A stretch of 64,000 nt of DNA from NCBI GenBank assembly GCA_045105615.1, contig JBGCDS010000002.1, forward strand, positions 17,005-81,004, written 5' to 3'. The number at the start of each line of letters is the position of its first letter. The first letter of the stretch is position 1. This document shows, piece after piece, positions 17,739 to 27,579 of this stretch. Position numbers and translations under genes: made by a program. Origin of the DNA: UBA1858 sp045105615. Its GTDB lineage: Bacteria > Pseudomonadota > Gammaproteobacteria > UBA4575. The notes under the pieces are model-generated. The model searched no databases. It had not been told where the DNA came from and saw only the letters and a list, made by a program, of their open reading frames with translations.

Positions 17739-18340
17739 TCTGGCACCGTGATAATTCGATTGATTTTACCAATTGGGAATGCATCAAAAGAAATTGATAT
17801 CGCTCTAGGTAGACCAACCTCAGTTGAATTACTATTTATTGGCGGCCATCGATCCACCCAAGTATTATTTTGGTTTAAAAACTCTATTTCTAACTCTTCA
17901 ATTTCATCCAGTAATACCACTTCACGAGCGTCTTCACTGATTGCGCCATCTAAACGGTTCCAACTATGACGCTTAAATTGTTTCTCATTAACCTCATAGG
18001 CAACTCGTTGTAGATTGCTACGTAACAATCCAGCTGGATTACGCCAGCCACTATAAGTCAAACTCATAATTGACTCTCCATCAGAGGAGAATGCTGGTTG
18101 AGAATCACCGTATTGATCTCTTATGGGTCTAGCAATAGCTCGATTCACATCTCTTTCTAAATATTTGAGTGTGAGTTGAATTGATTTAATTTGATCTGAG
18201 CGAATCTCTAAATCTGTTTGCCATTTTAAAATAGCATTAAGGCCACTAAATGCAGTAATACCAACAATACCAAATACAGCTAATGCGACAACCACTTCTA
18301 TCAAAGTAAAACCAGTGCTTTTATTTGAATGAATCGACAT
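17735..18340 (-). CDS. gspJ: Type II secretion minor pseudopilin J
   Basis: Minor pseudopilin of 201 residues. Prepilin peptidase site in STGFTLIEVVVALAVFG, with cleavage after Gly and Glu at +5. The downstream globular part has the family YLERDVNRAIARPIRD stretch. It forms the tip complex with GspI and GspK. Start ATG 18340 lies seven bases from gspI. Confidence 0.93.
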   Translation of the reverse strand: MSIHSNKSTGFTLIEVVVALAVFGIVGITAFSGLNAILKWQTDLEIRSDQIKSIQLTLKYLERDVNRAIARPIRDQYGDSQPAFSSDGESIMSLTYSGWRNPAGLLRSNLQRVAYEVNEKQFKRHSWNRLDGAISEDAREVVLLDEIEELEIEFLNQNNTWVDRWPPINSNSTEVGLPRAISISFDAFPIGKINRIITVPE

Positions 18341-18347
18341 GGCTGGT

Positions 18348-18731
18348 TTAATAAAAATATGCAGGAAATAGTGATACTAATGATGCATAGACCTGGCTAT
18401 CTGGTTCTGCATCACGCCTGACATCTATTTCTACACGTTGAATGCCTGGGTCCTGTGTATCAACAAGTTTTTTAGTCCAGTACCATTCAATGCCAGCAAT
18501 TTCTTCGCTACCAGTTGTTTCTTTCTCAGCATCATTTTCTAGATTTAACTCATAACTAGCCATCGCATTCTGTGCTACCCAGGTAGCGATCATTCTTTCA
18601 TTAAGGTGAGCAGTATTCTTAGTAACTGTACCAACCGTTTTTATGGTTCCCATCAAACCAACTGCAATCACTGCAACCGCAACTACTACTTCTATAAGAG
18701 TAAAGCCTCTTGTTTTAGCATTTAGCTTCAT
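18348..18731 (-). CDS. gspI: Type II secretion minor pseudopilin I
   Basis: Minor pseudopilin of 127 residues with a prepilin signal RGFTLIEVVVAVAVIAVG and the family WVAQNAMASYELN segment. GspI is thought to nucleate the tip complex. Only two bases separate it from gspH. Confidence 0.93.
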   Translation of the reverse strand: MKLNAKTRGFTLIEVVVAVAVIAVGLMGTIKTVGTVTKNTAHLNERMIATWVAQNAMASYELNLENDAEKETTGSEEIAGIEWYWTKKLVDTQDPGIQRVEIDVRRDAEPDSQVYASLVSLFPAYFY

Positions 18732-18733
18732 TA

Positions 18734-19234
18734 TTATGCATCCGCTAATACAATTTCAAATCCATCTAACCCATCAAATTTAATTTGATAAGTCCATTCA
18801 TCAAGATCAGTAATGTCTAGTTGAAATGGTGATACTTCGCCATCAGAAGTAATAAAGATTTGTGGTTTCCTTTCATCTTCGTTTGATAACACCACCTTTA
18901 TCCCATCTAGATATAGTTTATGCTCAATACCATCAGGGAGTGTACGTCCTCTAAATATCCTGTCATCACTGACTAGCACCCAACCATCTTCATTTAAGGT
19001 ATAAAAAGCATAGCCAGAATCCCAAACAGACAATGCATATTCTTGAGAGTTAAATATGGCTTGTTCTTTTGCCAGTTGAACTAATGCTGTAAAACGCTCA
19101 CTTGTTTGTTTCATGCGCTTGACCTGTGGGTCACCAATGCTAATTGTTGCAATCGTTAATACAAAACCAATAATAGCGATCACAACAATCACCTCTATAA
19201 GAGTAAATCCAGATTCTGGCCGATTAACTTTCAC
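18734..19234 (-). CDS. gspH: Type II secretion minor pseudopilin H
   Basis: Minor pseudopilin of 166 residues. Prepilin signal SGFTLIEVIVVIAIIGF, then a beta-rich domain with QLAKEQAIFNSQEYAL, typical of GspH/FimT-like proteins. It links the GspG helix to the tip complex. It follows gspG by 25 bases. Confidence 0.92.
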   Translation of the reverse strand: MKVNRPESGFTLIEVIVVIAIIGFVLTIATISIGDPQVKRMKQTSERFTALVQLAKEQAIFNSQEYALSVWDSGYAFYTLNEDGWVLVSDDRIFRGRTLPDGIEHKLYLDGIKVVLSNEDERKPQIFITSDGEVSPFQLDITDLDEWTYQIKFDGLDGFEIVLADA

Positions 19235-19259
19235 TAGTGGAGGCGATTAGGTTTCAAAA

Positions 19260-19685
19260 TCACTCTAAGTCTAGATGGGTAATATCAGCGTTGTAATCTT
19301 CGCCACCGGGAGCGCCATCCGCACCTAAGGTATATAAATCGTAATCGCCACTTTCGCCTGGACTTATATATTGATACTCATTTTGCCAGGGGTCTTTGGG
19401 CAGTTTTGGAATATAGCCACCTTTCTGCCAATTTTTTGCTTCAGTACCTGAGGTTGGCTTTTCTACCAGTGCTTGCAAGCCTTGATCAGTGGTTGGATAT
19501 CTATAATTATCAACCCGATATATTTGAAGTGCACTCTCAAGCGCACGTATATCTTGCTTAGCTTTTACAACACGAGATTTATCAACATTACCAATGACAT
19601 TGGGAGCGACAATAGATGCCAGAATTCCTAAAATCACTAACACCACGATAACCTCGATTAATGTAAATCCAGATTGCTTTCTCAC
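19260..19685 (-). CDS. gspG: Type II secretion major pseudopilin G
   Basis: Main pseudopilus subunit, 141 residues. Prepilin peptidase site in KQSGFTLIEVIVVLVILG, then the long helix and a C-terminal calcium-binding loop region (DLYTLGADGAPGGEDYNADI). The YRYPTTDQGLQALVEKP segment is diagnostic. It needs a GspO/PilD peptidase, which is not in this window. Confidence 0.97.
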   Translation of the reverse strand: MRKQSGFTLIEVIVVLVILGILASIVAPNVIGNVDKSRVVKAKQDIRALESALQIYRVDNYRYPTTDQGLQALVEKPTSGTEAKNWQKGGYIPKLPKDPWQNEYQYISPGESGDYDLYTLGADGAPGGEDYNADITHLDLE

Positions 19686-19710
19686 TTTAGCTTTCTCCTA
19701 TTTATATGCT

Positions 19711-20931
19711 CTAACCAACTAATTGATTCATTTCAAATAGAGGCAACATAATTGCTATTACAATGCCAAATACTAAACCACCCATAAACACAATCATTAA
19801 TGGTTCAAATAAACTTAATGTTGCCGAGATAACTGTTTTCAATTCACGCTCTTGTTGGATAGCTGCTCGTTCCAGCATAACTTCCAAATTTCCACTGGCT
19901 TCGCCACTGGCAATAAGATGCAAAGTCATGGGTGGGAAATGTTTTGACACTTCAAGTGAACCATGAATACTTGCACCTTCACGCACATTGACCGCAGCAT
20001 CATTTACAGCTTTTTTCATAGGTAGATTTGGAATTACATGTGAGGCAATGCGTAATGCTTCCAATACTGGCACGCCTGAAGCTGTTAAAATGCTTAAGGT
20101 ACGTGCAAAGCGTGAAGTGTTTAATCCACGAATCAGTCTTCCAGCAATAGGTAAGCGCAACTGTAGTGAATGAAATTTACTTTTAAACGCATGCGTCTTC
20201 ATTAAATAATTAAATGTAAAGATGCCTGCAAATATTGCAGCTATCCAATACCACCAAGTAGCTCTTAGAAAATCACTGGATGCGAGTAATACTTTTGTTG
20301 GTAGTGGTAATTCATTACCTAGATCAGCAAATACCTGAACAACCTGTGGCACGACATAGGTCAGTAACCCAACAACCACGCCGATACATATTATTAATAA
20401 TACGACAGGATAAACTAATGCCGTCGTTACATTCTGTTGCATTTCTTGACGGCTCTCAGTGTAATCAGCAAGACGTTCTAGGACAGGATCTAAGTTCCCT
20501 GATTTTTCACCAGCTGCCACAGTCGCGCGATACAAATCTGGGAAGGTGGCAGGGAATTCAGCCATACCATTTTCTAAACTATGACCTTCAGTGACTTTCG
20601 AACGCACTCCCAAAATCGTGCGAGTGACATGTGATTTTTCAGATTGTTTTGCCGTTGTACGTAATGCTTCTTCTAAAGGTGTACCAGATTGCAATAATGT
20701 TGCAAGCTGACGAGTAAATAAGGCTAATTCACTCGAGTTCATACGTTTGCCTAAAGAAAAGAATGGCTGTCTCTTACCACTACGATCTTTTTGGGCAATT
20801 GGGTGTATATCAAGCGGGGTTAATCCTTGCGAGCGTAACAATTGACGTGCAGATTTAGGACTATCGCCCTCAATAACGCCTTTCTTGTTACGTCCTGAAT
20901 CGTCTAGTGCTGTATATTCAAAAGCCGGCAT
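19711..20931 (-). CDS. gspF: Type II secretion inner-membrane platform protein F
   Basis: Polytopic platform protein of 406 residues that contacts the GspE ATPase. It has two repeated GspF domains (ELALFTRQLATLLQSGTPLEEAL and RFARTLSILTASGVPVLEAL) and membrane helices near 170-195, 220-240 and 375-395. The N-terminal AFEYTALDDSG is typical. Start ATG 20931, fourteen bases after gspE in transcription order. Confidence 0.96.
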   Translation of the reverse strand: MPAFEYTALDDSGRNKKGVIEGDSPKSARQLLRSQGLTPLDIHPIAQKDRSGKRQPFFSLGKRMNSSELALFTRQLATLLQSGTPLEEALRTTAKQSEKSHVTRTILGVRSKVTEGHSLENGMAEFPATFPDLYRATVAAGEKSGNLDPVLERLADYTESRQEMQQNVTTALVYPVVLLIICIGVVVGLLTYVVPQVVQVFADLGNELPLPTKVLLASSDFLRATWWYWIAAIFAGIFTFNYLMKTHAFKSKFHSLQLRLPIAGRLIRGLNTSRFARTLSILTASGVPVLEALRIASHVIPNLPMKKAVNDAAVNVREGASIHGSLEVSKHFPPMTLHLIASGEASGNLEVMLERAAIQQERELKTVISATLSLFEPLMIVFMGGLVFGIVIAIMLPLFEMNQLVG

Positions 20932-20945
20932 GGCAGATCACTCGT

Positions 20946-22445
20946 TTAATTTTCTCGAGTGACTCGCATCACTTCTTCGAGAGTCGTTTTTCCTTGTAAT
21001 ACTAAGCGGATACCATCCTGACGTATGCTAGGTGCAATTTTACGAGCATACTCATCTAAGTCTTGCTCTGCGCCTATGTCATGAATCATGCTACGGAAAG
21101 TGTTATCCAAAGTAATAAATTCATAGATACCGCTACGACCTGTATAACCACTATTATTACAATTTGGACAACCTTTAGCAGAATAGATAGTCGGGGCTTC
21201 ACTAACACCAGAACCAAACTGAGCTAAATTTAGTTGTTCATATTCCATTGAGCTAGCAGTATGTGGTTCCTTACATTCATCGCATAAAACTCTTACCAGA
21301 CGCTGTGCTAATACACCGAGTAAACTAGATGCTAACAAGAAAGGCTCAACACCCATGTCTCGCATACGAGTAATCGCACCGACAGCCGTATTGGTATGTA
21401 ATGTAGAAAATACTAAGTGTCCGGTTAAACTAGCTTGCACAGCAATTTGGGCAGTTTCTAAATCACGAATCTCACCGACCATTACTACATCCGGATCCTG
21501 TCTAAGAATGGCACGTAATCCACGTGCAAAAGTCATATCAACTTTATTATTAACCTGTGTTTGACCAATGCCATCTAGAAAATACTCTATAGGATCTTCG
21601 ACAGTTAGAATATTACGAGAAGTGTTATTCAATTCATTTAACGATGCATATAACGTCGTTGTTTTTCCTGAACCAGTAGGACCTGTGACTAATATAATTC
21701 CATGAGGTTTAGTAATCGTACCTTTTAATTTTTCATGCAGATCTTTAGTCAAACCCAAATGAGATAATTCTAAGCGTCCCGCTTGTTTATCCAGCAAACG
21801 GAGTACGACACGTTCTCCATGACCTGATGGTAAAGTTGATACACGTACATCAACAGGTCGGCCCGCTACTCTTAAAGAGATACGGCCATCTTGAGGCAAA
21901 CGCTTTTCTGCAATATCTAGATTCGCCATAACTTTGATTCTAGATACAATCAAAATGCCAATATTTTTTGGTGGTTGTAATACTTCACGCAGTACACCAT
22001 CGACTCTCAAACGAATTGATAAGCGTTGTTCAAAAGTTTCTATATGTATATCAGAGGCATTTTCACGGACTGCTTGAGTGAGTAGGGCGTTTAACAATCG
22101 AATAATTGGTGCGTCATCATCAGCTTCCATTAAATCCTGTGGCTCTGGAATCGAATCAGCCAAGCTCTCTAGATCTAAGTCATCGCCGAGATCTTCCATC
22201 ATCGCTAGTGATCCATTCGCACCGCTGTCATAGACTTTTGAAAGTAATTCATCAAACTCGTCTTCTTGCAAAGATTTAAAGGCAATAGGCGCCCCCAAGA
22301 AACGTTGAATTTCTTGAATAGCATTCATCTTCACGTTAGGACGTTGAAAGACAATCACGCGACCATTAATTTCGTTACCGACTAAAACACCATGCCTTTT
22401 CGCAAAGCTATAAGGTGGTCGACGTGTTTCAATTACAGAAGCCAT
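20946..22445 (-). CDS. gspE: Type II secretion ATPase E
   Basis: Cytoplasmic hexameric motor of the T2SS, 499 residues. It has an N1E-like domain, an arginine-rich linker and a RecA core with Walker A GPTGSGKTTT, an Asp box VEDPIEY, Walker B DVVMVGEIRD and a His box FSTLHTNTAVGAI. A zinc-binding four-Cys unit is present near the C-terminus (CDEC and CPNC). The extreme N-terminus is longer and less conserved than the core, which is normal. Confidence 0.96.
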   Translation of the reverse strand: MASVIETRRPPYSFAKRHGVLVGNEINGRVIVFQRPNVKMNAIQEIQRFLGAPIAFKSLQEDEFDELLSKVYDSGANGSLAMMEDLGDDLDLESLADSIPEPQDLMEADDDAPIIRLLNALLTQAVRENASDIHIETFEQRLSIRLRVDGVLREVLQPPKNIGILIVSRIKVMANLDIAEKRLPQDGRISLRVAGRPVDVRVSTLPSGHGERVVLRLLDKQAGRLELSHLGLTKDLHEKLKGTITKPHGIILVTGPTGSGKTTTLYASLNELNNTSRNILTVEDPIEYFLDGIGQTQVNNKVDMTFARGLRAILRQDPDVVMVGEIRDLETAQIAVQASLTGHLVFSTLHTNTAVGAITRMRDMGVEPFLLASSLLGVLAQRLVRVLCDECKEPHTASSMEYEQLNLAQFGSGVSEAPTIYSAKGCPNCNNSGYTGRSGIYEFITLDNTFRSMIHDIGAEQDLDEYARKIAPSIRQDGIRLVLQGKTTLEEVMRVTREN

Positions 22446-22451
22446 TCAGTG

Positions 22452-24473
22452 TTACTGTCTCGAAGAACTTGGTGCTTGAGGTTGAAGTTGATTATTTGAT
22501 GCCGGCTTCACCGGATTTTTCACTTGTTTTGGCAACTGTGTGACTAAGTCATTGAGATCAGGGAAACGTGCAAAGTTATCTTTAATTAAACCACGATCTT
22601 CAATTTTTGATTCAAGCTGACGTGCTCGTAAATAATCATATTTAGATTCAGTGGCCAAATTTGAACTACTGGCATCACGAAGAATCACAGGATGGATAAA
22701 CACCATTAGGTTTTGCTTTGTTTTAGTCGTTGAGGTCGATCTAAATAAATTTCCTACTAAAGGTATATCACCCAATAGTGGCGTTTTTGTAACAACATCT
22801 CGGTAGTCATCTTGTGTTAGACCTCCAAGTACTAATATTTCATTATCATCTACCATTACTGAAGTACTGATTCTTCTTTCATTAGTAATCAGATCAGATG
22901 CAACACTGGAGGTAGAAATACTTGATGATTCTTGTTCAATTTGCAATCGAACACTATTACCTTCATTAATCTGCGGAGTGATACGTAAAGTTAAACCAAC
23001 ATCTTGGCGTTCAATTGTTTGGAAAGGATTCACTGCTGAATCAGTTCCACTGCCTGTATTAGTAAACTGGCCAGTTACAAAAGGGACATTTTGTGCCACG
23101 ACTATTTCAGCTTCTTCATTATCAAGTGTAACCAACGTTGGAGTAGATAAAATATTTGTCGACGCATCTGCTTCCAAAGCGCGAATTAAGAAACCCCACT
23201 GTGTGCCACCATTCAAATCAGCACCACCAAGAGATAAGCCCTGTCCGGCTAAAGCCGCACCAGAAGTAACACCATCAGATAACAACGATAGAATGCTTCC
23301 TGCATTAATAGAAGAAGCAGCTGGACCACTAGGATCATCACCGCCAGGTAATAAGAAACCTTCCGCACCTAGTTCTTTAGTCAAATCATTGGAGACCTCA
23401 GCAATGACCGCTTCAACTAATACTTGTGCACGTCTCACATCTAATTGGCTGATTACCCTACGTAAGCTATCAAATCGAGCTGGCGGAGCCGTTATGATTA
23501 AAGCATTGTTAGTTGCATCTGCTTGAATATTAATATCATTATTTCCAGATGTGCTAGGTGTGCTCCCATTATCAGAAGCTTCAAAATCAGATACCCCTTG
23601 GAGAATTGGCGCAATCTCTTCAGCTAAGGCGTAGTGTAAATAAACTACTTTAGTATTACCTGTACCTTCTATAGGAGTATCTAAATGTGCAATCAAACCA
23701 CGGATACGTACTTTTGAAGCACTATCTCCAGATAACAAAATACTATTTGTGCGATCATCTGCTGCTAAGGTAGGCGCTCCCGGAGTCTGTGCAGCTTGTC
23801 CTCCAGCAGCTCTTAGAGAATTTAATATCTGAACCACTTCACTGGCAGAAGCATGTTGCAAAGTAACGACTTCAATTTCTTGCGCATCAGGTTGATCGAT
23901 TTTACGAATTATTTTTTCTAGTCGAGCAATATTTGCACCACGATCAGAAATTACCAACATATTACTGCCAGGGTAGGCGGCTAGATGGCCTTGTTGGGGA
24001 ACTAATGGACGTAAGATAGGGACTAGTTGTGCTGCTGCGACATTATTAACTTGGATAACACGTGTGACTAATTGATCACCTTTGGAACCAGAAGATCCTG
24101 TCACAACACTACCTGCACCTTGTTTGGCATTAACATCAGGCAATATCTTGATTACCTCACCGACCTCTACCGTGGCAAAGCCGTGTACCTGTAATACTGA
24201 TAGAAATACTTCATATATTTCTCTGCGATCCATAGGTCGCGCAGAAACCACGGTCACTTTAGCTTTTACACGTGGATCTATTACGAAATTTTTACCGGTT
24301 ATTTCGGCGACTGTTTCAATAAATGACTGAAGATCAGCATCTTTCAAGTTAAGAGTAATACCAGTTTCAGAGAAAGTTAGATTAGAAAACAAACAACTAA
24401 ACAACAACGTCAGGCCAAGCAAGCGTGACTTAATAACAACTGACGCAGCAAATTTTTTCATTATCATCATCAT
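22452..24473 (-). CDS. gspD: Type II secretion outer-membrane secretin D
   Basis: Outer-membrane channel of 673 residues. A signal peptide (LLGLTLLFSCLFSNLTFS) leads to N0 (ITLNLKDADLQSFIETVAEITG), three KH-like N domains and the secretin beta-barrel with VPLLGDIPLVGNLFRST. The start has three in-phase ATGs in a row (24473, 24470, 24467), followed by MK. A low-complexity Q-, P- and S-rich tail may be the pilotin-interacting end; no pilotin gene is adjacent. A 117-base gap separates it from gspC and may hold an internal promoter. Confidence 0.96.
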   Translation of the reverse strand: MMMIMKKFAASVVIKSRLLGLTLLFSCLFSNLTFSETGITLNLKDADLQSFIETVAEITGKNFVIDPRVKAKVTVVSARPMDRREIYEVFLSVLQVHGFATVEVGEVIKILPDVNAKQGAGSVVTGSSGSKGDQLVTRVIQVNNVAAAQLVPILRPLVPQQGHLAAYPGSNMLVISDRGANIARLEKIIRKIDQPDAQEIEVVTLQHASASEVVQILNSLRAAGGQAAQTPGAPTLAADDRTNSILLSGDSASKVRIRGLIAHLDTPIEGTGNTKVVYLHYALAEEIAPILQGVSDFEASDNGSTPSTSGNNDINIQADATNNALIITAPPARFDSLRRVISQLDVRRAQVLVEAVIAEVSNDLTKELGAEGFLLPGGDDPSGPAASSINAGSILSLLSDGVTSGAALAGQGLSLGGADLNGGTQWGFLIRALEADASTNILSTPTLVTLDNEEAEIVVAQNVPFVTGQFTNTGSGTDSAVNPFQTIERQDVGLTLRITPQINEGNSVRLQIEQESSSISTSSVASDLITNERRISTSVMVDDNEILVLGGLTQDDYRDVVTKTPLLGDIPLVGNLFRSTSTTKTKQNLMVFIHPVILRDASSSNLATESKYDYLRARQLESKIEDRGLIKDNFARFPDLNDLVTQLPKQVKNPVKPASNNQLQPQAPSSSRQ

Positions 24474-24590
24474 TTTAATTTTAACTTATTACACAGCGTA
24501 ATAATTATCTTAATTGTCACTAAACTAACGTTCTAACAGTAGATTATCGAACACATATGAATAGATTGTGTAGACATGCGATTAAGTGGT

Positions 24591-25529
24591 CTATTCTAGG
24601 TTATGAACTAGGTTAATTTCAGTGCCTGAACGAAAAACAGTCATTTCTAACTGTGAGGCACTTACCAGCTTTTGAAATGCTTGAGTGGCCTTATTTGGGT
24701 TATCCAATGCAATTTGATTAATCGTGGTGATGACATCACCTTCAACCAGTCCCAATTCGTAGAATAGGGCAGAAGAGTCGCCATTTGGCTTAACTTTATA
24801 TCCCATGAATTTTCCTGTTTTCTCATCATTGGCGCTACTGATAGAAATATACTTGGCTAAAGAAGATGGATTTTTAGTCAACTGTTGTTTAAGCGTTGAC
24901 AAGCTTGGCTCACCATCTTGTTTTGTTGTTTGAGTCTTAGCTTGTATCTTTTTACTAAGTGACCTCGAAGTCGTTGGCGCTCTCTTAACAGGTGTATTAT
25001 TTACACTGGAAAAGCCTTTATCAGAAGCTTTAGGTAAAGCTAATTTTTCTGTGCGACCAGAACGAGCTAATAATACATATTCAGGAAAAACAGAATGCAA
25101 TGTAACACCTGAAGTTATCTCATCATCTATATGATATAGCTTATGTTTTTTAGACTGATTTTCAATTATTGCAAACCCTTCACCAGCACCTAATGCAAGT
25201 ACTCCACTCAATGTTAAATTAAGTGATGTGACTGGGGCATTCTGATCCGCGATGGCTGGACTGTTAGCAATTGGTGCTTTACCCATGAGGTGTAGGCGCG
25301 CGATTTGAGAACCATAATCAGGCTTTGGAGGAGGCGGCTTAACTAACTTAGGCGGCGCTGACTTCACAGCAGATACAGTATCTGGTGAGCTGTCACTTGA
25401 AAATAGCATCCATACTAACTTCGCTGAGCTCATCGCAATCAGGACTATTAGCAAATAGCTCAACAAACGAGGCAATAAAATGCTATTTCGTTGCAATATT
25501 CCTGGTAGTTGTTGTGCGATCGTCATCAT
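24591..25529 (-). CDS. gspC: Type II secretion inner-membrane protein C
   Basis: First gene of the T2SS operon, about 312 residues. One membrane helix near residues 20-40 (LLSYLLIVLIAMSSAKLVW) precedes a proline-rich linker, the HR domain (LHLMG through LTLSGVLALG) that docks on the secretin, and a C-terminal PDZ-like domain (YELGLVEGDVITTINQIAL). An in-frame TTG at 25538 is possible, but the ATG pair at 25529/25526 is preferred. It diverges from the tRNA-Glu gene. Confidence 0.92.
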   Translation of the reverse strand: MMTIAQQLPGILQRNSILLPRLLSYLLIVLIAMSSAKLVWMLFSSDSSPDTVSAVKSAPPKLVKPPPPKPDYGSQIARLHLMGKAPIANSPAIADQNAPVTSLNLTLSGVLALGAGEGFAIIENQSKKHKLYHIDDEITSGVTLHSVFPEYVLLARSGRTEKLALPKASDKGFSSVNNTPVKRAPTTSRSLSKKIQAKTQTTKQDGEPSLSTLKQQLTKNPSSLAKYISISSANDEKTGKFMGYKVKPNGDSSALFYELGLVEGDVITTINQIALDNPNKATQAFQKLVSASQLEMTVFRSGTEINLVHNLE

Positions 25530-25646
25530 AAGTGGCAAGTTAGAATACTTTAATGCCCAGAAGTTTACTTAAATTACTACCTTAATTCAGAGAATTCCCG
25601 ATAAGAGAGAGAATAATAAGCGTGAGACCATAGTTAATCTTCGCGC

Positions 25647-25675
25647 TTGACATAAGTAGCTGTTTTACGTAATGT
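25647..25675 (+). promoter_or_regulatory. Promoter of tRNA-Glu
   Basis: Perfect -35 TTGACA (25647-25652), 17-base spacer, -10 TAATGT (25670-25675), then a GC-rich TCGCGGCCC discriminator typical of stringently controlled stable-RNA promoters. It lies about 57 bases upstream of the mature tRNA. Confidence 0.8.
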
Positions 25676-25732
25676 TCGCGGCCCATAAGGACTGCAGAAA
25701 TGCAGTGCACTCTACGATACAGCGATCAAATT

Positions 25733-25808
25733 GTCCCCATCGTCTAGAGGCCTAGGACATCGCCCTTTCACGGCGACAACAGGGGTTCGAATCCCCTTGG
25801 GGACGCCA
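25733..25808 (+). tRNA. tRNA-Glu (anticodon TTC)
   Basis: A 76-base tRNA very close to the E. coli glutamate tRNA. Acceptor stem GTCCCCA with TGGGGAC, D arm CGTCTAGAGGCCTAGGACA, anticodon loop CTTTCAC with TTC, T arm AGGGGTTCGAATCCCCT, and an encoded GCCA end. Confidence 0.98.
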
Positions 25809-25981
25809 TCTATACATATTCAGTGAATACACTTTTCATCATAAAATAGAAAAGTTAAAATTAGCCAACGATTTTCACAGATTAGATCTCCCTTTTGATT
25901 TCCTGCAATTGGTATTGGCTTGCGGAATAGGTAGGGCTAAAATCATGGATTAAACCAGTAGTTTAACACCGGGAACATTCT

Positions 25982-26800
25982 TTGAAACATAGTAAGATTC
26001 TACGCAGTACATTTATTGCGATTGCTTCATTAATCTCAATCATCTTCGTCATGTCTGCTAATGCAGCTATGGTATCTCATTCAGTCGACTTCAATATCGG
26101 CAGTGGAATAAATAGAGACGAGCCAACGCGAAATTTCAGTGCTGCGATTCCATTTTTTGATACAACCTTGGGAACGCTTAACCAAGTAGATATACGTTAC
26201 AATTTCGATCTTGAGTTGGGCATTTCAATTAGCAATCGTACTCTGAATCCAGTCTCATTTACGCTTGCCCCAAACTCCTTTCGTATTGAAGGGCCAAAAT
26301 TCTTTGAAAGGTTCAATTTTAATAACCTTATTGCATCCTCAACTATCCCTGAAACTGCCTTCGAAGCACCTGCAGGCACAGAAAGAACATTTGGCAGCAT
26401 AACCATAACTTTACCAGGGCGTGCATCCGACGTATTCAATCTAGAGGGTGTTTATTCCAGGACATCTAGGCCTTTATCTATTAGAAATATCGTAATAAGG
26501 GAGCAAGGCAACGTGGCACCGTTTGTGGGAATTGGAGATAAGTTACTTGAATTTACTGCTTTTACATCAAATTCACTTAATCTTCCAAATAGTGGCAGCA
26601 TCCTAAACGGAGTATCTTCCAGTGCGACTATTAACGCGCTTGGTTCAGTCGATGTCACTTATGACTATGAAGCCACCGTTGTTCCAATACCTGCTGCTTT
26701 GCCATTGTTCCTATCCGGGATTGCTGGGTTCAGTTTTTTTGCTAGTCGTAATAGACGTAAACAGAAGAATATAGCTGCATTGAAAAATAAAATTTATTAA
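25982..26800 (+). CDS. PEP-CTERM-type exported protein (VPIPA variant)
   Basis: 272-residue exported protein. It starts at TTG 25982 with a signal peptide (LRSTFIAIASLISIIFVMSANA). The middle is beta-rich and resembles the choice-of-anchor E domain (IPFFDTTLGTLNQVDIRYNF). The C-terminus is a sorting signal: VPIPAALPLFLSGIAGF as motif plus membrane helix, then a basic RNRRKQK tail. Such proteins are recognised by an exosortase and anchored to or released at the cell surface. No exosortase or EPS cluster lies here. The later ATG candidates would lose the signal peptide. Confidence 0.82.
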   Translation: MKHSKILRSTFIAIASLISIIFVMSANAAMVSHSVDFNIGSGINRDEPTRNFSAAIPFFDTTLGTLNQVDIRYNFDLELGISISNRTLNPVSFTLAPNSFRIEGPKFFERFNFNNLIASSTIPETAFEAPAGTERTFGSITITLPGRASDVFNLEGVYSRTSRPLSIRNIVIREQGNVAPFVGIGDKLLEFTAFTSNSLNLPNSGSILNGVSSSATINALGSVDVTYDYEATVVPIPAALPLFLSGIAGFSFFASRNRRKQKNIAALKNKIY

Positions 26801-26886
26801 GTGTGGTATTTAAAGTTAAATCTTAAGTTCGCATAATGTATATTATGTTAAATAATAGATTCATGCTATAGGAATAAGATCAAAAA

Positions 26887-27576
26887 TTGACATCTGCCAT
26901 CAGCATCATAATTCCAGTTCTTAATGAAGAACTAACCATCCGCAACAATATTGAATATCTAAACGCATTATCATCTAAGCATTTCGTTATATTCGTTGAC
27001 GGCAATAGCTCAGATAGCACGGTACAAACTTTAAAAGAGAGCCATCTTCAGGTGATCACATCACCGATACGTGGCCGCGGTGCACAGTTGAGCTTTGGTG
27101 GATCCAATACAACAAACACAACAGAATTAATATTATTTCTACATATTGATACGAAATTACCTCAAGATTTTGATTCGATGATAGCTAGACAGTCAGAATT
27201 TGATTATTGGGGCCGGTTTAACGTCAAATTAGATTCAAATAAAGTCATCTATAAAATCATTCAATTTATGATGAATGCACGCTCTAAAATCACTGGCATT
27301 GCTACTGGTGATCAAGCAATTTTTGTTAGCAAAAGTGAATTCATGGAACATATAGACGAAATGATTGAACATCCGTTAATGGAAGATATCTACCTATCAA
27401 AAGTACTTAAATCCAGGTTAGGACGCGGACAAATAATCAAACAGCCCGTGACGACTTCGGTACGATATTGGGAAAATAGCGGCATTATTTCTACGATGAT
27501 AAAAATGTGGACATATAGAGCAATGTATTTCTTTGGTGTATCACCAAAACAACTTTATCAACGTTATTACAAATAA
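26887..27576 (+). CDS. Family 2 glycosyltransferase (TIGR04283-like)
   Basis: 229-residue glycosyltransferase with a GT-A fold: ISIIIPVLNEE at the start, FVDGNSSDST, and ILFLHIDTKLP, where HID stands at the usual DxD position. It is similar to the small glycosyltransferases often named for arsenosugar synthesis (TIGR04283); that substrate is not shown here. The start is TTG 26887, 12 bases after AGGA. It lies three bases before a TIGR04282-like gene, the usual pairing. A perfect CATAAT-GTAT-ATTATG dyad at 26832-26847 lies upstream. Confidence 0.8.
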   Translation: MTSAISIIIPVLNEELTIRNNIEYLNALSSKHFVIFVDGNSSDSTVQTLKESHLQVITSPIRGRGAQLSFGGSNTTNTTELILFLHIDTKLPQDFDSMIARQSEFDYWGRFNVKLDSNKVIYKIIQFMMNARSKITGIATGDQAIFVSKSEFMEHIDEMIEHPLMEDIYLSKVLKSRLGRGQIIKQPVTTSVRYWENSGIISTMIKMWTYRAMYFFGVSPKQLYQRYYK

Positions 27577-27579
27577 CTC

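Noticed and set aside
22978..23526. 182-residue plus-strand ORF inside gspD
   Set aside because: Shadow of gspD; composition is the reverse of a real protein and gspD is certain.
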